A stretch of 64,000 nucleotides of DNA, from positions 21,832-85,831 of the forward strand of contig JBEHWX010000013.1 of the NCBI GenBank assembly GCA_048498995.1, read 5' to 3'. Shown here piece after piece: positions 1-10,685 of this stretch. The stretch comes from JBEHWX01 sp048498995. GTDB taxonomy: Bacteria > Bacteroidota > Ignavibacteria > OLB7. Numbering within the stretch: position 1 is the first letter of the stretch; every line of letters begins with the position of its first letter. The notes below the pieces were generated by a model. That model searched no databases. It worked only from the letters and a program-made list of their open reading frames with translations, and was not told where the DNA came from. Position numbers and translations under genes: made by a program.

Positions 1-137
1 CGGTCTTATGCGGGCGAGACGAAGTTGTAGATGCGATCGACGACGAGCGTGAGCGGCCGCGAAGGCATGATGCCGGCGGCGGCCTCCCGAGCTCTCGCCG
101 ATCGGGGAATGAACATGAACGAACGGGGATTCCGCCC

Positions 138-1589
138 ATGACTTCGTTGTATGACACCTTTTCCGGTCGCGGCGCGATGCGAATGCTGTTGGTGACGCTC
201 GCGGCCTGCGTGCCGCTCGGCCGCGGCTCGGCGCAATCGCTCCCGACCGCCGCGATACGTGACTCGGCGCGGACCGCCGCGACGCCGGCCGGGCTACGGG
301 CCGATCCCGCTGTCCCGGCCGATTCGACGACGGCCGCGCATGCGGCCTCCGACGAGCCGTTCGCATGGGGAGACTTCACCTGGCTGCAGGGAAACAACCG
401 CATGCACAACCAGGTGCTCTCCTCGAAATACTTCACCGGTGACGTGACGCTCGACGTCAACTACAACCACAGTTTTCACCGCCCGGTCGATCACACGACA
501 TCCGGCTCCACGGCCACGTTCCGCTCGGGAGAGCTGAACATATCATACATCGAGGCCGGCGGTGATTTTCACGATCCGGAGAGCGGCGCCCGCGCCCGGC
601 TGATGCTCCAGTTCGGAACGCGCGCCACCGGCGTGCCCCGCAACGACAATACCCCGCTCCGCGGACAGTTCGACCTGTACACCGCGCTCCGGTTCGTGAC
701 CGAGGGATATGCCGGCATGCACTTCGACGCCTGGCATGGGATCAATGTCGACGTCGGCATCTTCAAATCGTATGTCGGCCTTCTTTCCTACAACAATTTC
801 GAGAACTGGAATTACCAGCCCTCCTTTACCTCCGACAACACGCCCTGGTTTTTCACCGGCATACGCGTTCAGACATTTCCGAGCGATCGACTGAAGCTGG
901 AATACTGGATCGTGAACGGCTGGCAGACCTACGGCATGTTCAACGAGCAGCCGGGCTTCGGCGTGCAGGCCATCTGGCGCCCCGAGGAATGGATCTCCAT
1001 TCTCGGCAGCGCCTACACCGGATGGGACACGCCGAACACGCCGGGCCGGATCCGGTTCCACACCGACAACAGCGTGCAGATCCGCTATCTCCACAACCCA
1101 GGCGGCGCGATACCGAAGGCGGCATTCTCGCTGACGGGCGACCTCGGCTTCGAGAACGGCGGCGGCGTGGTGCCGTTCGGCGGTGACTCGGCGACGCCGG
1201 AGCAGAATTTCCTGAGCTGGATGCTCTACAACCGCGTGTGGCTCGGCGCAGAGGAGAAATTCGCCTGGACGTTCGGCGGCGGCATGCTTCACAATCCCGG
1301 TCGATATCTGGCGCTGCTCCCCACCGGCGCGGGCGTGCTGACGCAGAACCCGGGAGATCAGTTCGACGCATGGGATTTCTCCACCGGCGTTCAGTACATG
1401 CCGAACGAGCATGTCACCTGGGGAGTGGAATATGTCCGCCGCCATGCGAGCGTCCCCTATTTCTCGGGCCCGGGCGGACTTACCTCACCGAACGGCTGGA
1501 ATCCACCGATCGGTGACCCGACGGGATTCGCCGCCGATCTGGTGAAAGACGAGAGCCGGGTCATCGGCTCGATGATCGTCAGGTTCTGA
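138..1589 (+). CDS. Outer-membrane beta-barrel porin, OmpL/BBP2-like, head of the kdp cluster
   Basis: Encodes up to 483 residues. An N-terminal hydrophobic signal (MRMLLVTLAACVPLG, cleavage near GSAQ) is followed by a long stretch rich in aromatic residues and Gly/Asn, with alternating strand-like segments (for example FENWNYQPSFTSDNTPWFF) and a terminal Phe (MIVRF), as expected for an outer-membrane barrel. It resembles putative beta-barrel porin-2 (OmpL-like) proteins. The signal peptide fits better if translation starts at the ATG at 177 or 183 than at 138. It lies 55 bases before the kdp genes on the same strand, so I infer that it passes potassium or other small solutes across the outer membrane for the Kdp pump. 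The substrate is not shown by the sequence. Confidence 0.75.
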   Translation: MTSLYDTFSGRGAMRMLLVTLAACVPLGRGSAQSLPTAAIRDSARTAATPAGLRADPAVPADSTTAAHAASDEPFAWGDFTWLQGNNRMHNQVLSSKYFTGDVTLDVNYNHSFHRPVDHTTSGSTATFRSGELNISYIEAGGDFHDPESGARARLMLQFGTRATGVPRNDNTPLRGQFDLYTALRFVTEGYAGMHFDAWHGINVDVGIFKSYVGLLSYNNFENWNYQPSFTSDNTPWFFTGIRVQTFPSDRLKLEYWIVNGWQTYGMFNEQPGFGVQAIWRPEEWISILGSAYTGWDTPNTPGRIRFHTDNSVQIRYLHNPGGAIPKAAFSLTGDLGFENGGGVVPFGGDSATPEQNFLSWMLYNRVWLGAEEKFAWTFGGGMLHNPGRYLALLPTGAGVLTQNPGDQFDAWDFSTGVQYMPNEHVTWGVEYVRRHASVPYFSGPGGLTSPNGWNPPIGDPTGFAADLVKDESRVIGSMIVRF

Positions 1590-1644
1590 GGTCTCCGATT
1601 ACGCACGTCGATTCAGCGATACTCGGCATCATCAAGGTGACATC

Positions 1645-1728
1645 ATGCTCGACGCACTCTTTATCGTGATCATCGTCGCGTTCATCGCGGCATGTATCGG
1701 CTACGTTTTCGCCTGCGAGCGTCTGTGA
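1645..1728 (+). CDS. Tiny single-span membrane peptide upstream of kdpF
   Basis: A 27-residue ORF, MLDALFIVIIVAFIAACIGY followed by VFACERL, with one transmembrane helix and a short charged C-terminus. It sits between the porin and kdpF on the same strand. From memory, comparable peptides ending in (A/L)C(E/D)RL occur next to kdpF in other bacteria, which suggests a real gene; I could not search for this. It may be an accessory peptide of the KdpFABC complex, but no function is shown. Confidence 0.55.
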   Translation: MLDALFIVIIVAFIAACIGYVFACERL

Positions 1729-1782
1729 CGCATTCGGCGCACGACACGATCGCGGGCACGACACACACGGGAGATATTCCCC

Positions 1783-1872
1783 ATGGAATTCGATTTCATT
1801 CTCGGAGGGATCGTGGCGATCATCCTCCTGGTCTATCTGACCTACACTCTCCTTCGTCCGGAAAAATTCTAG
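1783..1872 (+). CDS. kdpF: KdpF, small subunit of the potassium-transporting ATPase
   Basis: A 29-residue hydrophobic peptide starting MEFDFILGG and ending YLTYTLLRPEKF. The length equals that of E. coli KdpF, and the single helix ends in the familiar Y-x-x-Y-x-L pattern. It stops 13 bases before kdpA. In the known complex KdpF packs against KdpA and stabilises KdpFABC in the inner membrane. Confidence 0.85.
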   Translation: MEFDFILGGIVAIILLVYLTYTLLRPEKF

Positions 1873-1885
1873 CCGGAGCACTGTC

Positions 1886-3616
1886 ATGACGATCAACGGC
1901 ATCTTTCAGATCGTTCTCTTTTTTCTCCTGGTGCTCGCTCTGGCGCGGCCGCTCGGCCTCTACATGAAGCGGCTGTTCGAGGGGGAGCGCACCATCCTGA
2001 GCCGCGCGCTCGGCCCGGTGGAGCGTCTGATCTATCGCCTCTGCGGCGTCGATCCGTCGCATGAGCAGCACTGGACCACGTACACGATCGCCATGCTCCT
2101 GTTCAACGGGGCGGGTATTCTGCTGCTCTACCTGTTGCAGCGGCTGCAGCACGCGCTCCCGCTCAACCCGCAGGGGCTCGCGCCGGTGGCGCCCGACCTC
2201 GCATTCAACACCGCGGTGAGCTTCGTGACGAACACCAACTGGCAATCCTACGCCGGCGAGTCGACGATGGGATATCTGGTGCAGATGGCCGGTCTGACGG
2301 TGCAGAATTTCGTCTCGTCGGCCACGGGCATCGCGCTCGCGATGGCGCTGATCCGCGCGTTCTCCCGAAGCTCGATGCAGACGCTCGGTAATTTCTGGTC
2401 CGATATCACCCGCGCCGTGCTGTACCTGCTGCTTCCGATCTCGCTCGTCTTCGCGCTCGTGCTCGTGGCGCAGGGCGTTCCGCAGAATCTCTCCCCCTAT
2501 GCCACGGCGCATACCGTCGAGGGAAGGACGCAGGTGATCGCCCAGGGCCCGGTAGCGTCGCAGGAGGCGATCAAGATGCTCGGGACCAACGGCGGCGGAT
2601 TCTTCAACGCGAACTCCGCGCATCCCTACGAAAACCCGACGCCGCTGACGAACCTGCTGCAGATGGTCTCGATTTTCGCGATCGGCGCGGGGCTTACCTA
2701 CACGTTCGGCAGCATGGTGAAGGATACGCGCCAGGGGTGGGGAATATTCGCGGCGATGTCGGTCCTCTTTTTCGCCGGCGCGCTAGTGACGTATCACGCG
2801 GAATCCTCCGGCACGCCGTTGCTCGATCGCGCGGGCGTCTCCACCGTCGCCTCTCACGGGCAGGCCGGCGGAAACATGGAGGGAAAAGAGACCCGCTTCG
2901 GCATCGCGACCACGACGCTCTTCGCCACGGTGACCACCGACGCATCGTGCGGCGCGGTCAACGGCATGCACGACAGCTTCACGCCGCTCGGCGGCATGGT
3001 GCCGCTGGTCAACATCGAGCTCGGCGAAGTGATCGTCGGCGGAGTCGGCGCCGGCATGTACGGCATTCTGCTGTTCGCGCTGCTGGCGGTGTTCATCGCC
3101 GGACTGATGGTCGGGCGCACGCCGGAATTCGTCGGCAAGAAAATCGAGGCCAAGGAGATGAAGATGACGGTGCTGGCGCTCGTGCTCGTACTGCCGCTGA
3201 GCATTCTCGGGTTTACGGCGCTTGCCAGCGTGCATCCGGCCGGCATCCGGGGACCGCTCAACGCCGGCCCGCACGGCTTCACGGAAATTCTCTATGCCTA
3301 CGTCTCCGGCACCGGCAACAACGGCAGCGCCTTCGCGGGGCTGAGCGCCAACACCCCCTTCTACAACATCACGCTCGCGCTGGCGATGTTGTTCGGACGG
3401 TTCCTCTTCATCGTGCCGGCCATGGCGGTGGCCGGATCGCTCGTCAGGAAGAAGCACATCCCGGCATCGGCCGGCACCTTCCCGACCACCGGGCCGCTCT
3501 GGGTCGGCCTGCTGGTCGGAACCGTCCTGATCGTCGGCGGCCTCACCTTCTTCCCCGCGCTCGCGCTCGGCCCGGTCGTCGAGCATCTGAAGATGCTTGC
3601 CGGCGGGCTGTTCTAA
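1886..3616 (+). CDS. kdpA: Potassium-transporting ATPase potassium-binding subunit KdpA
   Basis: 576 residues with about ten membrane spans, close to the usual 557-600. KdpA is the channel-like subunit that selects K+ and hands it to KdpB. The family's selectivity-loop signatures are visible: TNTNWQSYAGE, GTNGGGFFNANSAHPYENP, TTDASCGAVNGMHDSFTPLG and SGTGNNGSAFAGL. The start ATG follows a GGAG-containing leader 13 bases after kdpF, and kdpB starts 18 bases after the stop, so translation within one operon is very likely. Confidence 0.97.
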   Translation: MTINGIFQIVLFFLLVLALARPLGLYMKRLFEGERTILSRALGPVERLIYRLCGVDPSHEQHWTTYTIAMLLFNGAGILLLYLLQRLQHALPLNPQGLAPVAPDLAFNTAVSFVTNTNWQSYAGESTMGYLVQMAGLTVQNFVSSATGIALAMALIRAFSRSSMQTLGNFWSDITRAVLYLLLPISLVFALVLVAQGVPQNLSPYATAHTVEGRTQVIAQGPVASQEAIKMLGTNGGGFFNANSAHPYENPTPLTNLLQMVSIFAIGAGLTYTFGSMVKDTRQGWGIFAAMSVLFFAGALVTYHAESSGTPLLDRAGVSTVASHGQAGGNMEGKETRFGIATTTLFATVTTDASCGAVNGMHDSFTPLGGMVPLVNIELGEVIVGGVGAGMYGILLFALLAVFIAGLMVGRTPEFVGKKIEAKEMKMTVLALVLVLPLSILGFTALASVHPAGIRGPLNAGPHGFTEILYAYVSGTGNNGSAFAGLSANTPFYNITLALAMLFGRFLFIVPAMAVAGSLVRKKHIPASAGTFPTTGPLWVGLLVGTVLIVGGLTFFPALALGPVVEHLKMLAGGLF

Positions 3617-3634
3617 CCAATCGAGAATCCGATC

Positions 3635-5695
<2,061 letters not shown>

Positions 5696-5715
5696 TCATT
5701 CATGCAGGTGCAACG

Positions 5716-6303
5716 ATGCTTTCGCAACTGAAACCGGCGCTCCTGATGGCGCTCGTGATGACCGCGCTGACGGGGCTTCTCTATCCGCTTCTGGTCACCG
5801 GCATCGCGCAGGCGGTCGTTCCGCGTCAGGCCAACGGAAGCCTGATCCGCCGGAACGGCGTGGTGATCGGCTCCGAGCTGATCGGACAGAATTTCTCGGG
5901 CCCGGGTTATTTTCATCCCCGCCCGTCGGCGGCCGGCGCCGGCTACGATGCCGCCGCCTCCGGTGGCTCCAATCTCGGCCCGACCAGCCGGGCACTTGCC
6001 GCGCGCGTCGACAGCCTGGCCGCCGCGCTGCGCGCCGAGAACCCCGGCGTGCCGGTGCCGGTGGACATGGTGACCGCCTCGGCGAGCGGCCTCGATCCGG
6101 ATATCTCCCCCGCCGCCGCGGAGTTTCAGCTACCGCGCGTGGCGCGCTCCCGGAATTTTCCGGCCGACCGGCTGCGCGAGCTTGTGCGGCGCGCGACGAC
6201 TCCGCGGCAGCTCGGCACCCTCGGCGAGCCCCGCGTCAATGTTCTTCTGTTGAACCTCGCACTCGACTCCCTGGCCGGCGCGCCGGCCGGCGGCGCCCGC
6301 TGA
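5716..6303 (+). CDS. kdpC: Potassium-transporting ATPase subunit KdpC
   Basis: 195 residues, starting MLSQLKPALLMALVMTALTG with one N-terminal membrane anchor followed by a periplasmic domain (SGPGYFHPRPSAAGAGYDA, ALAARVDSL, VTASASGLDPDISPAAAEFQ). These are standard KdpC signatures; the subunit acts with KdpA and KdpB in the inner-membrane complex. The same frame is open far upstream into kdpB, but the ATG at 5716 gives the normal length and a proper membrane anchor. kdpD begins 17 bases downstream. Confidence 0.96.
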   Translation: MLSQLKPALLMALVMTALTGLLYPLLVTGIAQAVVPRQANGSLIRRNGVVIGSELIGQNFSGPGYFHPRPSAAGAGYDAAASGGSNLGPTSRALAARVDSLAAALRAENPGVPVPVDMVTASASGLDPDISPAAAEFQLPRVARSRNFPADRLRELVRRATTPRQLGTLGEPRVNVLLLNLALDSLAGAPAGGAR

Positions 6304-6320
6304 CACAGGAGCACCCGATC

Positions 6321-9050
6321 ATGGCCGACAACGACGACAGCAAGAGACGTCCGTCGCCGGAGGCGCTGCTGCGAACCGCGGCCGACGAGGCGCGGGCGCG
6401 ACGCGGACGCCTGAAGATCTTCCTCGGCGCGGCGCCCGGCGTGGGAAAAACCTTCACGATGCTCGACGGCGCGCGCTTCCGCGCGATGGGTGGCGAGGAG
6501 AACATCGTGATCGGCGTGGTCGAGACGCACGGCCGCTCCGAGACGGCCGAGCTGATGCTCGGGCTCGACATCGTGCCGCGCCGGAAGGTCGAGTACCAGG
6601 GACATCTTCTCGAGGAGATGGATCTCGACGCGATCCTCGCGCGGCGCCCCTCCCTCGTGCTCGTCGACGAGCTCGCGCACACCAACGCCCCCGGCTGCCG
6701 GCATCCGAAGCGCTACATGGACGTCGAGGAGCTGCTCGACGCCGGCGTGGATGTCTACACCACGCTCAACATCCAGCACCTCGAAAGCCTGAACGACGCC
6801 GTGGCGCGGATCACCGGCATCCGCGTGCGGGAGACTGTTCCCGACCGGTTCCTGGAGCGGGCCGACGAGGTGGAGCTGGTGGATATCTCCGTGCAGGATC
6901 TTCTCGATCGACTCCGCGAGGGGAAGGTCTACGTGCCGGATCAGGCGGAGCGCGCCATCCGGAACTACTTCCGTCCCGGCAATCTGAGCGCGCTCAGGCA
7001 GCTCGCGCTCCGGCACATGGCCGAGCGGGTCGACGAGCAGATGCATTCCTACATGCAGGCGCACGCCATCCCCGGCCCCTGGCCGGCCACGGAGCGCCTG
7101 CTGGTGAGCGTGGGGCCGAGCCCGCTTTCCCCCAGGCTGGTGCGCGCCACCCGCCGCCGCGCCGAGCGCCGGCACGCCGAGTGGATCGCGGTCTACGTGG
7201 AGACTCCGGCGCACTACCGACTTTCCGAGACCGATCGGGACCGCGTGGCCGGCACGCTCAGACTGGCCGAGGAGCTCGGCGGCGAAACGCTCACGGTCCC
7301 CGGCGCGAGCGTCAGCGAGGAGCTGCTGCACGTGGCCCGCGCGCGCAACGTCACCGAGATCGTCGTCGGCAAGTCGCACCGCGGTCGGCTGTTCGAGCTG
7401 ATGCACGGCTCGATCGTCGCCGATCTGGTGCGCAACAGCGGAGAGATCGACGTGTTCGTGATCAGCGGCGAGGGGGAGCGCGCGGAGCCGCGGGAGGCGC
7501 CGCGCGGCGTCTCGACCGCGCCCACGATGCTGCGCCGGTACCTGACCGGCGCCGCCACCGTCGCGCTGGCGGCCGCCATCTCCTCGGCCCTGAAGGTGAA
7601 CCTCGCGCTGCCGAATCTCTCGCTGATCTTTCTGCTGGCGGTGCTCGCCTCCGGCATCACGCTCGGCCTCGGCCCGTCGATCTTCGTGTCGGTGGCCAGC
7701 GTGCTGGTGTACGATTTCTTCTTCGTGCCGCCGCACTACACGTTCACGATCAGCAGCCCGCAGGACGTGCTGGCGCTGGTGACGTTTCTGGTGGTGGCGG
7801 TGCTGACGAGCAACCTCACCTCCCGCGTGCGCGATCAGGTGGTGGCCGCGCGCAAGCGTGAGGCGCGCACCGGCGCGCTCCTGTCGCTCACGCGCGTCTT
7901 GTCGACGTCGGTCGGCATGGAGGATGTCGCCCACGCGGTGGTGCATCAGCTCTCGCAGAACCTGCAGGCGCGGGCGGTGCTGCTGGTGCCGCGCGACGAG
8001 ATGCTGATGCAACAGGCGGCCGAGCCGGCCGACGCGAGCCTCACCGAGGCCGAGCGGGGCGCGGCCACATGGTCCTGGCGCAACGGCCGGCCTGCCGGAC
8101 GCGCCACCGATACCCTCTCCGGCGAGCGATGGCTCTACCACCCGCTCCGGACCGCCAACGGCGTGGTCGGCGTGATCGCGCTCCGGTTCGAGCAGGAGGA
8201 GGCGTTCGATCCGGAGCATCGACGGCTGATCGAGGCGCTCTGCGCGCAGGCGGCGCTGGCGCTCGAGCGCGCCGCGCTGACGCGCGATCTCGAACAGGCA
8301 CGACTTCTCGAGGAGCAGGAACGGCTGCAGGCGATTCTCCTCTCCTCCATCTCCCACGATCTGCGCACGCCGCTGGCCTCGATCATCGGTGCCGCCTCAA
8401 GCCTCCAGGAGTCGCCGGAAGTGTTCGACGCCGAGGCCCGCCGCGATCTGCTGGCCACGATCCACGAGGAGGCCGAGCGGCTCAACAGGTTCGTCGGCAA
8501 CCTCCTGGACACCACGCGGATCGAGTCCGGGGCGCTGAAGCTGGATCGGGACTGGGTGGAGGTGCAGGACGTGATCGGCAGCGCCGCCGGACGCCTTGCC
8601 GCGCGTCTGAAGGAGCATCCCTTCTCCTACCGCCAGGATGACCGGCTCCCGATGGTCCGGCTGGACTTCGTGCTGATGGAACAGGTCTTCGTGAACCTGC
8701 TCGACAACGCGGCAAAGTATTCGCCGGCCGGCGCGCCGATCCGGGTGCGCGCTCGCCGCCGTGAGGAGATGCTCGAGGTGACCGTGGAGGATGAGGGAGC
8801 GGGGGTTCCGAGGGAGGATCTGGAGAAGATCTTCGACAAGTTCTTCCGCGTGCACCGCGGCGACCGGCAGATGGCCGGCTCCGGGCTCGGGCTGTCGATC
8901 TGCCGCGCGATCGTGGCGGAGCATGGCGGCCGTATCACCGCCTCCAGCCCCGGCCCGCACGGACGGGGAACGGTCTTCTCCCTGCTCCTGCCGATCGAGG
9001 AGGATCCCGCGCTCGCCCATGCCGATGCGATCAACAGCGAGGAACAATGA
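6321..9050 (+). CDS. kdpD: Osmosensitive potassium-channel histidine kinase KdpD
   Basis: 909 residues with the full KdpD architecture. The cytoplasmic KdpD domain has Walker A (GAAPGVGKT, about 36-44) and Walker B (LVLVDELAHTNAPG). It is followed by a universal-stress-like domain (about 250-370), a DUF4118 block of four membrane helices (about 405-500), a GAF-like region, a HisKA domain with phospho-acceptor H679 (SSISHDLRTPL) and a HATPase_c domain (NLLDNAAKYSP, GSGLGLSICRAIV). It senses low K+ and phosphorylates KdpE. kdpE starts 10 bases after the stop. Confidence 0.97.
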   Translation: MADNDDSKRRPSPEALLRTAADEARARRGRLKIFLGAAPGVGKTFTMLDGARFRAMGGEENIVIGVVETHGRSETAELMLGLDIVPRRKVEYQGHLLEEMDLDAILARRPSLVLVDELAHTNAPGCRHPKRYMDVEELLDAGVDVYTTLNIQHLESLNDAVARITGIRVRETVPDRFLERADEVELVDISVQDLLDRLREGKVYVPDQAERAIRNYFRPGNLSALRQLALRHMAERVDEQMHSYMQAHAIPGPWPATERLLVSVGPSPLSPRLVRATRRRAERRHAEWIAVYVETPAHYRLSETDRDRVAGTLRLAEELGGETLTVPGASVSEELLHVARARNVTEIVVGKSHRGRLFELMHGSIVADLVRNSGEIDVFVISGEGERAEPREAPRGVSTAPTMLRRYLTGAATVALAAAISSALKVNLALPNLSLIFLLAVLASGITLGLGPSIFVSVASVLVYDFFFVPPHYTFTISSPQDVLALVTFLVVAVLTSNLTSRVRDQVVAARKREARTGALLSLTRVLSTSVGMEDVAHAVVHQLSQNLQARAVLLVPRDEMLMQQAAEPADASLTEAERGAATWSWRNGRPAGRATDTLSGERWLYHPLRTANGVVGVIALRFEQEEAFDPEHRRLIEALCAQAALALERAALTRDLEQARLLEEQERLQAILLSSISHDLRTPLASIIGAASSLQESPEVFDAEARRDLLATIHEEAERLNRFVGNLLDTTRIESGALKLDRDWVEVQDVIGSAAGRLAARLKEHPFSYRQDDRLPMVRLDFVLMEQVFVNLLDNAAKYSPAGAPIRVRARRREEMLEVTVEDEGAGVPREDLEKIFDKFFRVHRGDRQMAGSGLGLSICRAIVAEHGGRITASSPGPHGRGTVFSLLLPIEEDPALAHADAINSEEQ

Positions 9051-9060
9051 ACGGGAAGCC

Positions 9061-9756
9061 ATGAAGGAGATTCCGATCCGCATCCTGATTGTCGACGACG
9101 AGCCGCAGATCCGGCGTCTGCTCCGTGCCACGCTCACCGCGCACGGCTACACGACCGTCGAGGCGGCCTCCGGCGCCGAGGCGCTCCGCATGGCCACGAC
9201 GGAGCATCCGGAGCTGATCATCCTCGACCTCGGCCTTCCCGATATCGACGGCACCGATGTCATCCGTCGAGTGCGGGAGTGGTCGAGCGTGCCGATCATC
9301 GTCCTGTCGGTCCGCTCCGCTGAGCGTGAGAAGATCGACGCGCTGGACCACGGCGCCGATGATTACGTCACCAAGCCGTTCGGCGCCGGTGAGCTGCTGG
9401 CGCGCATCCGCGCGGCGTTGCGCCATCGCCTGCAGGCCGAGGCATCCGATCCGATCTACCGCAACGGCGGACTGGTCGTGGACATGGCGCGGCGCGTGGT
9501 GACGATGGACGGCGAGGAGGTGAAGCTGACGCCGAAGGAATACGAGCTGCTGCGGCAGCTGGTGATCCACGCCGGCAAGGTGCTCACGCACCAGCATCTG
9601 CTGCGCGAGGTATGGGGGCCGACGCACGTCGGCGAGACGCACTATCTGCGCGTCTTCATCGGCACGCTCCGCGGCAAGATCGAGCGCGACACCGCGCGCC
9701 CCCGCTACATCGTGACCGAGCCGGGCGTGGGATACAGAATGAAGGAAGAAGGATAG
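9061..9756 (+). CDS. kdpE: Response regulator KdpE (OmpR/PhoB family)
   Basis: 231 residues: receiver domain with the acidic pair at 12-13, phospho-acceptor D56 (LIILDLGLPDIDG) and K105 (VTKPF), then a winged-helix DNA-binding domain (KLTPKEYELLRQLV, RVFIGTLRGKIE, PGVGYRM). ATG 9061 follows the kdpD stop directly and is preferred over the longer reading of the same frame. Co-transcription with kdpD implies it activates this kdp cluster. The stop codon lies only three bases from the stop of the convergent gene. Confidence 0.96.
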   Translation: MKEIPIRILIVDDEPQIRRLLRATLTAHGYTTVEAASGAEALRMATTEHPELIILDLGLPDIDGTDVIRRVREWSSVPIIVLSVRSAEREKIDALDHGADDYVTKPFGAGELLARIRAALRHRLQAEASDPIYRNGGLVVDMARRVVTMDGEEVKLTPKEYELLRQLVIHAGKVLTHQHLLREVWGPTHVGETHYLRVFIGTLRGKIERDTARPRYIVTEPGVGYRMKEEG

Positions 9757-9759
9757 CGC

Positions 9760-10668
9760 CTACGTGGTCGAGGCGATCAGCGGCGCCAGTCGCGAGGCGA
9801 GCGCGGCGTCATCGGCATCGAGCTCCACGTCGGCGAAGAGATGCCAGCGCTCCACGTGATCGACCGAGTCACCAGGCTCAAGCACCACGAGCGGTCCGAG
9901 CGATTCCACCTCCATGAAGTCTCCGGCCGTATACGTCTCGGCGTTGCAGCCGAAGTCGGGATAGATCTCCCCCTCCTCCCAGCCGAACCGCTTCACGAAG
10001 AGCGTCCCCTCCCGATGATAGCCGGCCCATCCGAGCGAGTTGCCGACGCCGACCTTCTGCGGCTCCGGGCGACTCGCGTCGGCGCGGAGCCTGATGAAGC
10101 CGGGGCCGACCGTCCAGCGCGGATCGCTCAGGTCGGTGAAATGCCAGAGCACCATCGGACGCGCCGGCAGCAGATAGTCGTCGTGCGACAGGAACCGCTC
10201 CTGCGGCAGGATGGTGGTTCCTCCACCGCGGACGATCGTGAGCCCCCAGGGCGCCAGCTCCACGGGCCAGACGCCGTGATTGGTGATCATGTGGAGCACG
10301 GTGACGCCGGTTCCGGTCTCATCGAGCGTGACCACCATCTCCTTCTGCAGCTTCGACTCGTGCTCGATCGGCGCGCGGAGCATGATGGAGCGATCGGTGA
10401 TCAGTTCGTACTCGACCGGCCGGTTGTCCGGCACGTAGGTGCGGGGCATCGCCTCCGGCGCGGCCCAGAGCCGATGGCCACCCCACGGCTTCCAGAGTCC
10501 GTACGGCGTTTCCAGCCCCTCCTCCGGGATCTGCGCGAGGATGTTCTCGCCGCCGAGGAGGGCGTAATGAAGAATGCGAGGTCCGATCGCCGTGGCGACG
10601 ATCAACTCAGCGTCGTCGTTGTGCAGACGGACGCAGTCAGGCAGGCCGAGCAGGTTCAGTCGTTCCAT
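9760..10668 (-). CDS. DUF4380-like protein, aldose-epimerase-type fold
   Basis: 302 residues, no signal peptide. Recognisable features are an N-terminal IGPRILHYALLGGENIL segment, KPWGGHRLWAAPE, and a beta-rich body containing ITNHGVWPVELAPWGLTI. This is the pattern of DUF4380 proteins, which are related in fold to galactose mutarotases; the catalytic role is unknown. The ATG at 10668 gives the conserved start, although the frame stays open further upstream. It follows the membrane-protein gene by 17 bases on the same strand and converges tightly with kdpE. The family call is from memory. Confidence 0.7.
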   Translation of the reverse strand: MERLNLLGLPDCVRLHNDDAELIVATAIGPRILHYALLGGENILAQIPEEGLETPYGLWKPWGGHRLWAAPEAMPRTYVPDNRPVEYELITDRSIMLRAPIEHESKLQKEMVVTLDETGTGVTVLHMITNHGVWPVELAPWGLTIVRGGGTTILPQERFLSHDDYLLPARPMVLWHFTDLSDPRWTVGPGFIRLRADASRPEPQKVGVGNSLGWAGYHREGTLFVKRFGWEEGEIYPDFGCNAETYTAGDFMEVESLGPLVVLEPGDSVDHVERWHLFADVELDADDAALASRLAPLIASTT

Positions 10669-10685
10669 GCCTGAAACGCCAGCAG

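Noticed and set aside
1..30. Plus-strand frame 1 ends in a stop at 28-30 and could be the tail of an upstream gene.
   Set aside because: Nine codons are too few to support a gene.
1..137. Possible c-di-AMP or other riboswitch before the kdp cluster.
   Set aside because: Only 137 bases are visible and no conserved core was recognised.
6..236. Short minus-strand open frame at the left edge (76 codons).
   Set aside because: It overlaps the porin start, is Arg/His-rich with no domain, and looks like an opposite-frame artefact of GC-rich DNA.
2783..3586. Long minus-strand open frame inside kdpA, and similar long frames opposite kdpB, kdpD, bamA, mutS2, purL and the kinase.
   Set aside because: They mirror well-supported genes, have His/Arg/Asp-rich random composition, and reflect high GC at third positions.
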